DNA from: Candidatus Acetothermia bacterium
GTDB taxonomy: Bacteria > Bipolaricaulota > Bipolaricaulia > UBA7950 > UBA9294
NCBI GenBank assembly: GCA_003650505.1
Contig: QMQL01000010.1
Location: forward strand, 1-12,670
Direction: 5' to 3'
DNA: 12,670 nucleotides
Positions 1 to 6,559 of the stretch are shown here, in pieces. Each line of letters begins with the position of its first letter. Position 1 is the first letter of the stretch. A program made the translations under genes and the position numbers. Under the pieces are notes generated by a model. The model was not told the origin of the DNA. It saw only the letters and a list, made by a program, of their open reading frames with translations, and did no database searches.

Positions 1-436
1 GGACGAGCGGGAAGACTCGGGGCGGGAGGGAGTACTCCTCGATGATCCGCTCGGCGTGAAACGGCGCCGCACCGAGGAAGCAGCTCCCCAGACCGAGGGA
101 GGCTGCCGCGATCACCATGTTCTCCGCCATGTACGCCGCATCCTGGATCCCGAACAGGAGGATCGCCGGGTCACTCGTCGCCCGTTCCCAACCCCGCTTC
201 CTCATCACGAGCTCGAGTCGGTTGACATCGACACAGACTGTGAACAGGAGCGGAGCACCAAACGGGTTCTCCCCTCGATTCCGCGACAGAAGGAGGCTCC
301 CCAGCTGGCCGGCAAACGGGGCCTGCTGACCGGCGCGGACGATCGCCTCGATCACCTCATCGCTCGGCTCCTCGTCGGTGTAGCTCCGGATCGATCCCCG
401 GTTCATGATCAGATCGAGCACATCGTTTCTCAGCAT
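1..436 (-). CDS. Nitroreductase family FMN oxidoreductase (N-terminal part, cut by window edge)
   Basis: This is the first 145 codons of a nitroreductase-fold protein; the C-terminus lies beyond base 1. The N-terminal RGSIRSY motif (residues 13-19) is the classic FMN-phosphate-binding start of the family. A second typical block at about residues 98-122 (QDAAYMAENMVIAAASLG, then GLGSCFLG) is the helix and loop lining the flavin. Such enzymes are cytoplasmic homodimers that use NAD(P)H to reduce nitroaromatics, quinones or flavins; the physiological substrate cannot be told from sequence. The ATG at 436-434 is chosen because a strong purine-rich Shine-Dalgarno stretch (AAAGGGGGAAAG) lies just upstream on the minus strand. 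The gene is divergent from tldD across a 149-base gap. Family assignment is secure; specific function is not. Confidence 0.85.
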   Translation of the reverse strand, partial: MLRNDVLDLIMNRGSIRSYTDEEPSDEVIEAIVRAGQQAPFAGQLGSLLLSRNRGENPFGAPLLFTVCVDVNRLELVMRKRGWERATSDPAILLFGIQDAAYMAENMVIAAASLGLGSCFLGAAPFHAERIIEEYSLPPRVFPLV

Positions 437-474
437 CTTTCCCCCTTTCCGTAAATCGTCGTTCCGTCCGTCCC

Positions 475-503
475 TGGGTACTAGAACCGGCGGAAAAAAG
501 CAA
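475..503 (-). promoter_or_regulatory. Possible promoter of the nitroreductase gene
   Basis: On the minus strand, TTGCTT (503-498) and TACCCA (480-475) are separated by 17 bases and lie about 40-60 bases before the nitroreductase start. The -10 match is poor, so this is only a candidate. Confidence 0.22.
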
Positions 504-508
504 CCCCG

Positions 509-538
509 TTGCACGATGGCCTCGGAGGGGGGTAGGAT
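509..538 (+). promoter_or_regulatory. Probable sigma-70-type promoter of tldD-pmbA
   Basis: TTGCAC (509-514) and TAGGAT (533-538) are separated by 18 bases. Transcription would start near 545 and give a leader of about 40 bases with a strong Shine-Dalgarno site (GGAGGAGGGG, 571-580) before the ATG at 586. The call rests on consensus matching only. Confidence 0.42.
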
Positions 539-565
539 CTCCGATCACAAGGGGATCGAGGGATT

Positions 566-585
566 CCGATGGAGGAGGGGATCGG
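566..585 (+). promoter_or_regulatory. Shine-Dalgarno site of tldD inside a short hairpin loop
   Basis: CCGAT (566-570) and ATCGG (581-585) are perfect inverted repeats. They flank the ten-base Shine-Dalgarno sequence GGAGGAGGGG, and the ATG of tldD follows directly. The stem is only five pairs and this half-site is common in the window, so it may be fortuitous. If it forms, it would present the ribosome-binding site in the loop. Confidence 0.3.
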
Positions 586-1980
586 ATGCGAGCTTTACTG
601 GAAGGGATCGCAAGGGGCGCGGAGGGGTTCGTCGAGCTCCGCTATCATGCCCGCACGACGAGGCGGATCTCGGTCCGGAACGGTGACCTGGAGGAGTCGT
701 CAAGCGTCCGATTGACCGGGGTCGGCGTCCGCGCCCTGGTCGATGGGACGTTCGGTTTCGCCAGCACATCGGACCTGAGCGAGGCGGGGATCAGAAAGGC
801 CCTCGCAGCCGCTCAAGGAGCGGCCAAGACGGCGGCGCGGGCGAAGCGGGAGAAGATCGTGCGTCTAGCCGAGGGGGCTCTCGCTGTGGGGACGTTCCCC
901 GTCCCCACGGACGACCCTCTGGAGAACCACCCGCTGGAGGAGAAGCTCAACCTCGTCCTCTCTCTCGATGCGCACGTCAGGAACGGCGCGAAGGAGATCG
1001 TCTCCTCATCGGTGATGTTCTCCGAGTTCGAGGACGAGAAGGTGATCGTCACCAGCGACGGCGCATCGGCCCAGCTGTTCGATTCGAAGCCGGATATCCG
1101 GGTGATCGCCATCGCCGAGAGGGATGGCGACCAGACGATGGGGTTCAGCTCGGTCGGCGTCACCGGCGGGTGGGCCGAGCTCCTCGGGCGGAGAGCGCCG
1201 GAGGAGCTCGCCGAGAGCGCCGTCCGCCGCGCCGTCGACCAGCTCAGCGCTCCCTATCCTGAGGGCGGATCATCGGTCGTCGTCCTCAACCCGGAGCTCG
1301 TCGGGATCCTCACCCACGAGGCGATCGGCCACACGGTCGAGGCGGACCTCGTCCTCGGCGGGGCGGTGACCGCGGACAAGATCGGCCATCGGGTCGCCTC
1401 AGACCTCGTCACCCTCTGCGACAGTGGCCGTTCGGAACACCTCCCGCACGCCGTCGGTTCCCTCCCATTCGACGATGAAGGGATCATCGCCGACAGGACG
1501 GTGATCATTGAGGAGGGGATCCTCCGCTCCTACCTCCACAATCGGGAGACGGCGGCCCGGTTCGGGGTGGAACCGACCGGGAACGGTCGCGCGTTCACCT
1601 ACAGCGATCCCCCGATCATCCGGATGAGGAACACCTACATCGAACCGGGCGATACCCCGCCCGAGGAGCTGATCGGCGGGATCGAAGCCGGCTATTACCT
1701 CTCCGGCCTCGGGATGAGCGGCCAGGCCGACTCGAACGCCGAGTTCATGTTCGGGGTGAGGGAGGCGCGCCGGATCACAGGCGGGAAGATCGGCGAGCTC
1801 GTCCGGGGGGTGACGATCTCGGGGAACGCTTTTCAGGTGCTGCAATCGGTCGACGCCGTCGGAGACGACTTCGCCTGGGAGAACGGATCCGGATACTGCG
1901 GTAAGGGGCAGCCGGCGAAGGTCGATGCCGGTGGGCCTCACATTCGCTGCACACTGACGATCGGAGGTAGACAGGGATGA
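586..1980 (+). CDS. tldD: TldD, zinc metalloprotease subunit of the TldD/TldE heterodimer
   Basis: This 464-residue protein matches the usual TldD length. It carries the zinc-binding HExxxH motif as HEAIGH at residues 244-249. Near the C-terminus, CGKGQP places Cys438 where the family has its third metal ligand. With TldE/PmbA it forms a cytoplasmic heterodimer that threads and cleaves unfolded peptides; in E. coli the pair matures microcin B17 and degrades the CcdA antitoxin. The ATG at 586 follows a strong GGAGGAGGGG site by five bases, and no competing in-frame start is apparent. Its stop overlaps the pmbA start by four bases (ATGA), implying translational coupling and matched subunit production. 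I see no RiPP precursor or toxin-antitoxin gene nearby, so the natural substrate is unknown. Confidence 0.95.
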   Translation: MRALLEGIARGAEGFVELRYHARTTRRISVRNGDLEESSSVRLTGVGVRALVDGTFGFASTSDLSEAGIRKALAAAQGAAKTAARAKREKIVRLAEGALAVGTFPVPTDDPLENHPLEEKLNLVLSLDAHVRNGAKEIVSSSVMFSEFEDEKVIVTSDGASAQLFDSKPDIRVIAIAERDGDQTMGFSSVGVTGGWAELLGRRAPEELAESAVRRAVDQLSAPYPEGGSSVVVLNPELVGILTHEAIGHTVEADLVLGGAVTADKIGHRVASDLVTLCDSGRSEHLPHAVGSLPFDDEGIIADRTVIIEEGILRSYLHNRETAARFGVEPTGNGRAFTYSDPPIIRMRNTYIEPGDTPPEELIGGIEAGYYLSGLGMSGQADSNAEFMFGVREARRITGGKIGELVRGVTISGNAFQVLQSVDAVGDDFAWENGSGYCGKGQPAKVDAGGPHIRCTLTIGGRQG

Positions 1981-3314
1981 ACATCGAAGGTCTCATCGAA
2001 CGCTGCGAGGAGGGTCTCGAGTACGCCCGCCGGTTCGGGGCCGACCGGGCCGAGGTCTACGGGGAAGAGGGGAGGAAGCTCTCGGCGACGATCGAGAAGG
2101 ACGATCTTCAACTGTCCGAAAGCCATTCGGAGACGACGATCGGGGTCAGGGCATTCGTCGGCGACCGGGTCGGGTTCGCCAGCACGAACGACCTCTCCCG
2201 GCTAGAAGAGGCGTGCCGGGACGCCGTCGTATTGGCAAAGGCCTCCCCGGGCGATCCGCACAACGTCCTCCCCGAACCGGCCGAGATCGAGCCACTCGAT
2301 GGGATTTACGACCCGGCTGCGGAGGGGTTCACCGAAGAGGAGGCGGTCGCCGCAGCGATCCGGATGCTCGATCTCGCCCACTCGATCGACCGGAGGCTGA
2401 TCCTCGGCGACGCCGAGTTCAGTGCCGAGGTCTTCGGCCGGGCTCTCGCCAACACATCCGGCCTGAAGGCGAGCGAGCAGGGGAGCATATTCACTTACTT
2501 CGCCCTGGCAACGGCGAAGGAGGGGGACCTCGTATCGAACTTCGATTTCCAATTCGATGCCTCCCGCTCGGTCTCCGAGATCGACGTCGAACCGATCACC
2601 CGCCGCGCGTGCGAGAACGCCCTCGGCTCCCTCGGGGCGGGGAAGGGGAAGAGCTTCAACGGAACCGTCATCCTCTCCCCGAACGCGGCGTTGGATCTCC
2701 TGATCGGGCTAGTCCTGTTTCAGACGAACGCGAAGAACTGCCTGAAGGGGATGAGCCGCTGGAAGGACTCCCTCGGGAAATCGGTCGCCGTCTCCTCGCT
2801 GACGATCGTCGATGACGGCCGGCTGAGCGGGGGTGTGGCGAGTTCGTCGTTCGATCGGGAAGGGGTCCCGCATCGGAAGCTCCCGTTGATCGAGGAGGGG
2901 ATCCTCTCCTCCCACATGTTCAACTCCTACACAGCGGATGCCACGGGCACAGCGAACACGGGGCATGGGTCAGGATCGGCGCGTTCCTTACCCGGGATCG
3001 GGCCTACCAACCTCTCGATCCTCCCCGGGGAGGGGACGAAGGAGGAGCTGATCGCCGGGGTGAAGGAGGGGCTGTTCGTCACCCGCTTCTCGGGGAACAC
3101 GAATCCGGTCTCGGGCGACTTCTCCGGGGTGGCGAAGGCGGCGTACCTGATCGAGAACGGGAGGCTCTCCCGGCCGGTCGTCGGGATCCTGATCGCGGGG
3201 AACGCGTTCGACGCCCTGACACGGATATCCGGGGTGTCCGAGGATCGGGAGCGGATCTACAACTTCACCTTACCCTACCTCCGGGTGGAGGGGGTGTCGG
3301 TGACCGCGGAGTGA
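1977..3314 (+). CDS. pmbA: PmbA/TldE, non-zinc partner subunit of the TldD/TldE protease
   Basis: This 445-residue TldD/PmbA-family protein is homologous to its upstream neighbour but has no HExxxH at the equivalent place (around residues 230-255), as expected for TldE. Family signatures include IEEGIL (306-311), the SGNTNPVSGDFSG block (372-384) and GNAFDALTRIS (408-418). In known pairs TldE contributes to the substrate channel while TldD holds the metal. The start ATG at 1977 has GGAGGT (1963-1968) at good spacing and overlaps the tldD stop. Its stop lies only 11 bases from the stop of the convergent minus-strand gene, with no recognisable terminator hairpin and T-run between them. Confidence 0.94.
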   Translation: MNIEGLIERCEEGLEYARRFGADRAEVYGEEGRKLSATIEKDDLQLSESHSETTIGVRAFVGDRVGFASTNDLSRLEEACRDAVVLAKASPGDPHNVLPEPAEIEPLDGIYDPAAEGFTEEEAVAAAIRMLDLAHSIDRRLILGDAEFSAEVFGRALANTSGLKASEQGSIFTYFALATAKEGDLVSNFDFQFDASRSVSEIDVEPITRRACENALGSLGAGKGKSFNGTVILSPNAALDLLIGLVLFQTNAKNCLKGMSRWKDSLGKSVAVSSLTIVDDGRLSGGVASSSFDREGVPHRKLPLIEEGILSSHMFNSYTADATGTANTGHGSGSARSLPGIGPTNLSILPGEGTKEELIAGVKEGLFVTRFSGNTNPVSGDFSGVAKAAYLIENGRLSRPVVGILIAGNAFDALTRISGVSEDRERIYNFTLPYLRVEGVSVTAE

Positions 3315-3325
3315 CCCGGGCCTCC

Positions 3326-3871
3326 TCAGAACTCCCCGCGGACGGTTAGGGTCTCCTCGATCAGCGCTATCCCGTCCGACGCCCGGCCCTGAAGGGGATC
3401 GATGTCGCCTTTGACGAGGAGGACGACCGTCCCGCCCCGGACGACACGGGCGATCCCGTAGCAGAGCGTCCGATCCGGAGCGGAGTAGTCGATCCTCACC
3501 CTCCGGAGCTCGGGGTTCACCGGCTCCATTTCGGAGAACGAATCGTAGCTCCTCGTAAGGCACGGATCCGCCGCCTCCCAGGCGGTCTCGATCGCCCGGA
3601 CGGCAGCCATGTCAGCGACGGGGACGATCCAGGCCTCGACCTCCTCGAGCGGGCCGGTCAGATGGAGTGCCCCTCCCTCCTCCTTCTCCTGCCAACCGGG
3701 AGGGAGGACCAGCTCGAACCGACCGTCGGGATCGGTGTAGGTCCTGCTCGCGATCCGCACAAGCGCTGAGATCTCGACCGGGTTCGGCACACCGCTGTTG
3801 ACGTAGACAACCGAATATGCGGTGAGGATGATCCCGATCCATAGTCCAACGAGGATCATCGCGTTTCTCAT
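3326..3871 (-). CDS. Unrecognised membrane-anchored extracytoplasmic protein
   Basis: I do not recognise this 181-residue protein. A hydrophobic segment at residues 5-24, after a short Arg-containing N-terminus, looks like an uncleaved signal anchor; there is no lipobox cysteine. The remaining roughly 155 residues are soluble and should lie outside the cytoplasmic membrane. They begin with DPDGRFELVLPPGW (47-60), the kind of opening beta-strand seen in small extracytoplasmic PsbP-like and DUF1795-like domains, and include only two cysteines (104, 137). The start is supported by GGGGAGGTG (3885-3877, minus) at proper spacing, by a promoter candidate upstream and by GC-rich codon use like its neighbours. 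A structural or sensory role is possible, but no function can be inferred. Confidence 0.8.
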   Translation of the reverse strand: MRNAMILVGLWIGIILTAYSVVYVNSGVPNPVEISALVRIASRTYTDPDGRFELVLPPGWQEKEEGGALHLTGPLEEVEAWIVPVADMAAVRAIETAWEAADPCLTRSYDSFSEMEPVNPELRRVRIDYSAPDRTLCYGIARVVRGGTVVLLVKGDIDPLQGRASDGIALIEETLTVRGEF

Positions 3872-3888
3872 ACTCGCACCTCCCCTTC

Positions 3889-3914
3889 GCCCCCGGGTTC
3901 CGGCCCGGTCGGGC
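3889..3914 (-). promoter_or_regulatory. Hairpin in the 5' leader just upstream of a Shine-Dalgarno site
   Basis: On the minus strand this 26-base element reads GCCC-GA-CCGGG-CCGGAA-CCCGG-GGGC. Its inner stem is five GC pairs around a six-base loop; a two-base bulge separates this from an outer stem of four GC pairs. It sits between the candidate -10 hexamer and the Shine-Dalgarno site, ending three bases before the latter. There is no T-run, so it is not a classical terminator. It could stabilise the mRNA or modulate translation of the membrane protein at 3326-3871. Confidence 0.45.
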
Positions 3915-3931
3915 GATCCCCTCTTTCATCG

Positions 3932-3960
3932 ATTCTAGTGCAACCCTCCCCATAGGCCAA
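3932..3960 (-). promoter_or_regulatory. Probable promoter of the membrane-anchored protein gene
   Basis: On the minus strand TTGGCC (3960-3955) and TAGAAT (3937-3932) are separated by 17 bases. The -10 matches the consensus at five of six positions. The predicted transcription start near 3925 gives a leader of about 54 bases containing a GC hairpin and a Shine-Dalgarno site. Confidence 0.48.
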
Positions 3961-3980
3961 GCACGGAAGAGCGAGGACGG

Positions 3981-4009
3981 TTGTCAACCCTGCTGGTCGG
4001 TACTACAAT
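3981..4009 (+). promoter_or_regulatory. Promoter of the CDP-alcohol phosphatidyltransferase gene, apparently leaderless
   Basis: TTGTCA (3981-3986) and TACAAT (4004-4009) have the ideal 17-base spacing; each matches its consensus at five of six positions. The -10 ends nine bases before the GTG at 4019, so the transcript should begin at or within a few bases of the start codon. No Shine-Dalgarno site precedes that GTG. Confidence 0.62.
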
Positions 4010-4018
4010 CCTTATCGG

Positions 4019-4537
4019 GTGAGGTGGATGAAGAGGGTTCCTGATCTGTTGACGGTGTCGCGGGGGCTGATCGCTCTTGCCATCTTCTCGCTCGGGTTCG
4101 TGGGACGCTCGGCGTTGAACGCCGTCATCCTCTTGACGATGCTCGGCTGGACGACCGACATCCTCGACGGCCGGCTGGCGCGGAAGTACAAGACCGATTC
4201 GACCTGGGTCGGTGAGCAGGAGTTCACGTTCGACATGCTGATGGTCTTCGCCGGCCTCTGCTACCTGGTGATGAGCCGGTTCATCCCGTTCATCCCGGCC
4301 CTCCTCTACGTCGCCGTCGCCGCGGCGTTCATCGCCTACTTCCGCTCCAAGTCGATCACGATGTCGTTCGCCTTCCCCGTTGTCGCCCTCCCATTGATCG
4401 TCGCCTACTTCGAATCCCCGGGGGCGGCGATATGGTACGCCGGCTGGATCGTCGCCGCGCTGATCTTCGATTGGAAACGGTTCAAGGGCGTGGTGCGGGA
4501 GTTCATCAACAACGCGAGAAGCATCGGAAAGCGCTAA
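4019..4537 (+). CDS. CDP-alcohol phosphatidyltransferase family membrane protein
   Basis: This 172-residue protein has about six hydrophobic segments (roughly 17-29, 33-46, 70-86, 88-107, 113-130, 136-150), the fold of CDP-alcohol phosphatidyltransferases, which transfer a phosphatidyl group from CDP-diacylglycerol to an alcohol at the membrane. The signature D1xxD2G1xxAR...G2xxxD3xxxD4 is recognisable. D47, D50, G51, A54, R55 and D72 are present, but the G2 position is Val64 and D3 is Glu68. The acceptor (glycerol phosphate, inositol phosphate or other) cannot be assigned, so I do not name it pgsA. The start is GTG 4019, favoured by the leaderless promoter. ATG 4028 is the alternative, but its GAGGTGG lies too close to act as a normal Shine-Dalgarno site. 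The stop overlaps the convergent ruvB stop. Confidence 0.8.
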   Translation: MRWMKRVPDLLTVSRGLIALAIFSLGFVGRSALNAVILLTMLGWTTDILDGRLARKYKTDSTWVGEQEFTFDMLMVFAGLCYLVMSRFIPFIPALLYVAVAAAFIAYFRSKSITMSFAFPVVALPLIVAYFESPGAAIWYAGWIVAALIFDWKRFKGVVREFINNARSIGKR

Positions 4538-5538
4538 AGGAGCCGGTCGGGGCAGTCCTTCCCCAGATGGGCGTACGCCCCTTCCGTCGCCACCCGGCCC
4601 TGCGGGGTCCGCTGGATGAACCCACGCTGGAGGAGGAATGGCTCCACGACGTCGGTGATCGTATCCTTCTCCTCGGATAAGGCAGCAGCAAGGGTCTCCA
4701 GTCCGACCGGCCCTCCTCCGAACTTGGTTATGATGATGTCGAGGAGGGCGCGGTCAAGCTCGTCCAGTCCGATCTCGTCGATCCGGAGCATCTCGAGCGA
4801 GCGGCGGGCGATCTCGAGGTCGATCTTCCCTTTCCCCTTCACCTCGGCGTAGTCGCGCGTCCGCCTGAGGAGGCGATTGGCGATCCGGGGGGTACCACGG
4901 GCCCGTTTGGCCAGCTCCTCCGCCCCCTCTTCGGTCACCTCGATCCCGAGGAGCCTCCCCGAGCGGATGACGATCTCCTTCAGCTCGTCGAGCGAGTAGA
5001 ACCCGAGCCGGAACGAGACCTCGAACCGGTCGCGCATCGGCGCCGATATCAGGCCGGCGCGCGTCGTAGCGCCGACGAGGGTGAACGGGGGGAGGTCGAT
5101 CCGCAGCGACTGGGCGTTCGGCCCCTCGCCGAGGATGATGTCGATCTTGTACTCCTCCATCGCCGGGTACAGGATCTCCTCCACGTTCCGCCGGAGGCGA
5201 TGGATCTCGTCGATGAAGAAGAGATCGTGCGGCCGGAGGTTCGTCAGGATCGCAGCAAGATCCCCGGCCTTCTCGATCGCCGGGCCGGAGCTGATCCTGA
5301 TGTTCACCCCCATCTCCGCGGCGATGATCTGGGCTAGGGTCGTCTTCCCCAATCCCGGCGGGCCGTGCAGCAGGACATGATCGAGCGGTTCGCTCCTCCC
5401 CTTGGCGGCAGCGATGTAGATCCGAAGCTTCTCCTTGATCTCCTCCTGCCCGATGAATTCGGCGAGAGAGACGGGGCGAAGGCGGCTCGGTAATGCCTCT
5501 TCTTCCAGCTGGAAGCCGACAATCCGCTCACTCCTCAT
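4534..5538 (-). CDS. ruvB: RuvB, Holliday junction branch-migration ATPase
   Basis: This 334-residue AAA+ protein has the normal RuvB length and all core motifs: Walker A GPPGLGKT (59-66), Walker B FFIDE (107-111), sensor 1 GATTR (156-160), the arginine-finger region APMRDRF (166-172) and sensor 2 GTPRIANRLLRR (215-226). A C-terminal winged-helix domain includes FGGGPVGLETLAA. RuvB hexamers, loaded by RuvA, drive branch migration of Holliday junctions, and RuvC then resolves them. ruvA and ruvC are not adjacent here. The open frame extends upstream to an ATG at 5583. I choose ATG 5538 because the N-terminus then fits the family, and because a TACAAT hexamer eight bases before it indicates a leaderless transcript. 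The four bases 4534-4537 are shared with the end of the convergent gene. Confidence 0.95.
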   Translation of the reverse strand: MRSERIVGFQLEEEALPSRLRPVSLAEFIGQEEIKEKLRIYIAAAKGRSEPLDHVLLHGPPGLGKTTLAQIIAAEMGVNIRISSGPAIEKAGDLAAILTNLRPHDLFFIDEIHRLRRNVEEILYPAMEEYKIDIILGEGPNAQSLRIDLPPFTLVGATTRAGLISAPMRDRFEVSFRLGFYSLDELKEIVIRSGRLLGIEVTEEGAEELAKRARGTPRIANRLLRRTRDYAEVKGKGKIDLEIARRSLEMLRIDEIGLDELDRALLDIIITKFGGGPVGLETLAAALSEEKDTITDVVEPFLLQRGFIQRTPQGRVATEGAYAHLGKDCPDRLL

Positions 5539-5546
5539 GGCGAAAG

Positions 5547-5575
5547 ATTGTACAGGTCGGGCCGCCGCCGACCAA
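5547..5575 (-). promoter_or_regulatory. Promoter of ruvB, apparently leaderless
   Basis: On the minus strand TTGGTC (5575-5570) and TACAAT (5552-5547) are separated by 17 bases. Eight bases lie between the -10 hexamer and the ruvB ATG, leaving no room for a leader, and no Shine-Dalgarno sequence is present. Confidence 0.5.
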
Positions 5576-5576
5576 C

Positions 5577-5604
5577 CCGACACCGGGCCCCTCTGTGGTA
5601 ATAT
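5577..5604 (+). promoter_or_regulatory. Promoter of ribF, apparently leaderless
   Basis: TAATAT (5599-5604) ends eight bases before the ribF ATG at 5613. A weaker -35-like CCGACA (5577-5582) lies 16 bases upstream of it. No Shine-Dalgarno site precedes the start. Its -35 region is one base from that of the divergent ruvB promoter. Confidence 0.42.
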
Positions 5605-5612
5605 CCCGCGTG

Positions 5613-6527
5613 ATGAAGGGAGAGACGGTTCTCACTATCGGAACGTTCGACGGGGTCCATCGCGGCCACCGGGCGATCCTAGAGAGGGTGAGAGAGTGCG
5701 CGGAGGCCCTCCGTATCCCAAGCGTCGCCTACACCTTCGAGCTCCCGCCCCGCGCGGCCATCGAGGGGAGGAACCCTCGCCTCCTCCTCCCCCCGCAGAT
5801 CCGCTACAGGCTGATCGGCCGCTACGTCGATCGGGTCGTCCCCACCTCCTTCTCCGATGTCCGCTCCCTCAGCCCGGAGCGGTTCATCGCCGAAGTGATC
5901 GTCGGCGAGCTCGCCGCGAAGGCAATCGTCGTCGGGGAACGGTTCAAATTCGGGAGGGGAAGGGAGGGGGATATCGAGGCCCTCCGCGCCGGCGCCTCCC
6001 GGTACGGCTACACGGTGGAGGGGGTCCCTCCGGTCACCGTCAGGGGGGAGGTAGTGAGCAGTACCCTGATCAGGGACCTCGTCACCGAGGGGCGGATCGG
6101 CGAGGCGAGCCGGCTCCTCGGCCGTTTCCCGGCCCTGTTCGGCAAGGTGATCCGGGGGGATCGGATCGGCGAGATGCTCGGCTACCCGACGGCGAACCTG
6201 CGGATCCCCCCCGAGATCCTCCTTCCCGCAAGCGGGGTCTACCTGGCACGGGCGTTCATCCTCGAAGGGTGGGAGGATGGCCTCCTCTACATCGGGACCC
6301 GGCCGAGCGTCGGCGGGAAGGAGCTCCGTTGCGAGCTCCATCTCTTCGGAGAGGTTCGATCCGATCTGTACGGCCTCGACCTGGAGATCCACATCCTCGA
6401 GCGCCTCCGGGAGGATATGACCTTCCCATCGCTCGACCATCTCCGCGTCCAGATCGGCCGCGACGTCGAGCGCGGCCGGGCGAGGCTGAGGGACTACCCG
6501 CCTATCCCGGAGCGGATCGGCGGTTGA
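5613..6527 (+). CDS. ribF: RibF, bifunctional riboflavin kinase / FMN adenylyltransferase
   Basis: This 304-residue protein converts riboflavin to FMN and then FAD using ATP. The N-terminal adenylyltransferase domain shows GTFDGVHRGH (10-19), with the HxGH nucleotidyl-transfer signature, GRGREGD (114-120) and SSTLIR (149-154). The C-terminal flavokinase domain shows LGYPTANL (189-196), with the PTAN nucleotide/metal motif, YIGTRPS (226-232) and CELHLF (240-245), whose Glu241 is at the usual catalytic position. The length is close to the 300-315 typical of bacterial RibF. The open frame extends upstream to 5493, but the N-terminus fits the family only from ATG 5613. GTG 5610 is an adjacent alternative. 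FAD/FMN supply suits the flavin enzyme at the left edge, but no operon link exists. Confidence 0.95.
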   Translation: MKGETVLTIGTFDGVHRGHRAILERVRECAEALRIPSVAYTFELPPRAAIEGRNPRLLLPPQIRYRLIGRYVDRVVPTSFSDVRSLSPERFIAEVIVGELAAKAIVVGERFKFGRGREGDIEALRAGASRYGYTVEGVPPVTVRGEVVSSTLIRDLVTEGRIGEASRLLGRFPALFGKVIRGDRIGEMLGYPTANLRIPPEILLPASGVYLARAFILEGWEDGLLYIGTRPSVGGKELRCELHLFGEVRSDLYGLDLEIHILERLREDMTFPSLDHLRVQIGRDVERGRARLRDYPPIPERIGG

Positions 6528-6552
6528 AAAGCCCGTTTCCCTAACCTACCAT
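6524..6552 (+). promoter_or_regulatory. Promoter of tsaB overlapping the ribF stop, apparently leaderless
   Basis: TTGAAA (6524-6529) and TACCAT (6547-6552) are separated by exactly 17 bases. The -35 overlaps the TGA stop of ribF (6525-6527). Only seven bases separate the -10 from the tsaB ATG at 6560, and no Shine-Dalgarno sequence is present. Confidence 0.58.
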
Positions 6553-6559
6553 TACCTCG

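Noticed and set aside
56..454. Plus-strand 132-codon frame opposite the nitroreductase
   Set aside because: The minus strand encodes a clear nitroreductase with FMN-binding motifs, which runs off the window edge.
2213..2815. Plus-strand 200-codon frame inside pmbA
   Set aside because: It is Arg/Pro/Gly-rich off-frame translation of pmbA with no independent start signal.
586..3314. tldD-pmbA as part of a RiPP or toxin-antitoxin locus
   Set aside because: No small precursor peptide, modifying enzyme, exporter or toxin gene is visible beside the pair, which is also a common housekeeping operon in bacteria and archaea.
3315..3325. Possible bidirectional terminator between pmbA and the convergent gene
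   Set aside because: The 11-base gap has only a CCCGGG palindrome and no T-run on either side.
5539..5583. Upstream ATG extension of RuvB to 5583
   Set aside because: The extra 15 residues do not look like RuvB, have no Shine-Dalgarno site, and would cover the TACAAT -10 element.
5679..6440. Minus-strand open frame of 253 codons opposite ribF
   Set aside because: It is antisense to ribF codons, rich in Asp, Glu and Pro, and has no recognisable domain or ribosome-binding site.
5435..6544. Long plus-strand open frame of 369 codons overlapping ribF
   Set aside because: It is a shadow of ribF in another frame. Its product is dominated by Arg, Pro and Gly with no fold-like pattern, as expected of an off-frame in GC-rich DNA, while the ribF frame carries all family motifs.
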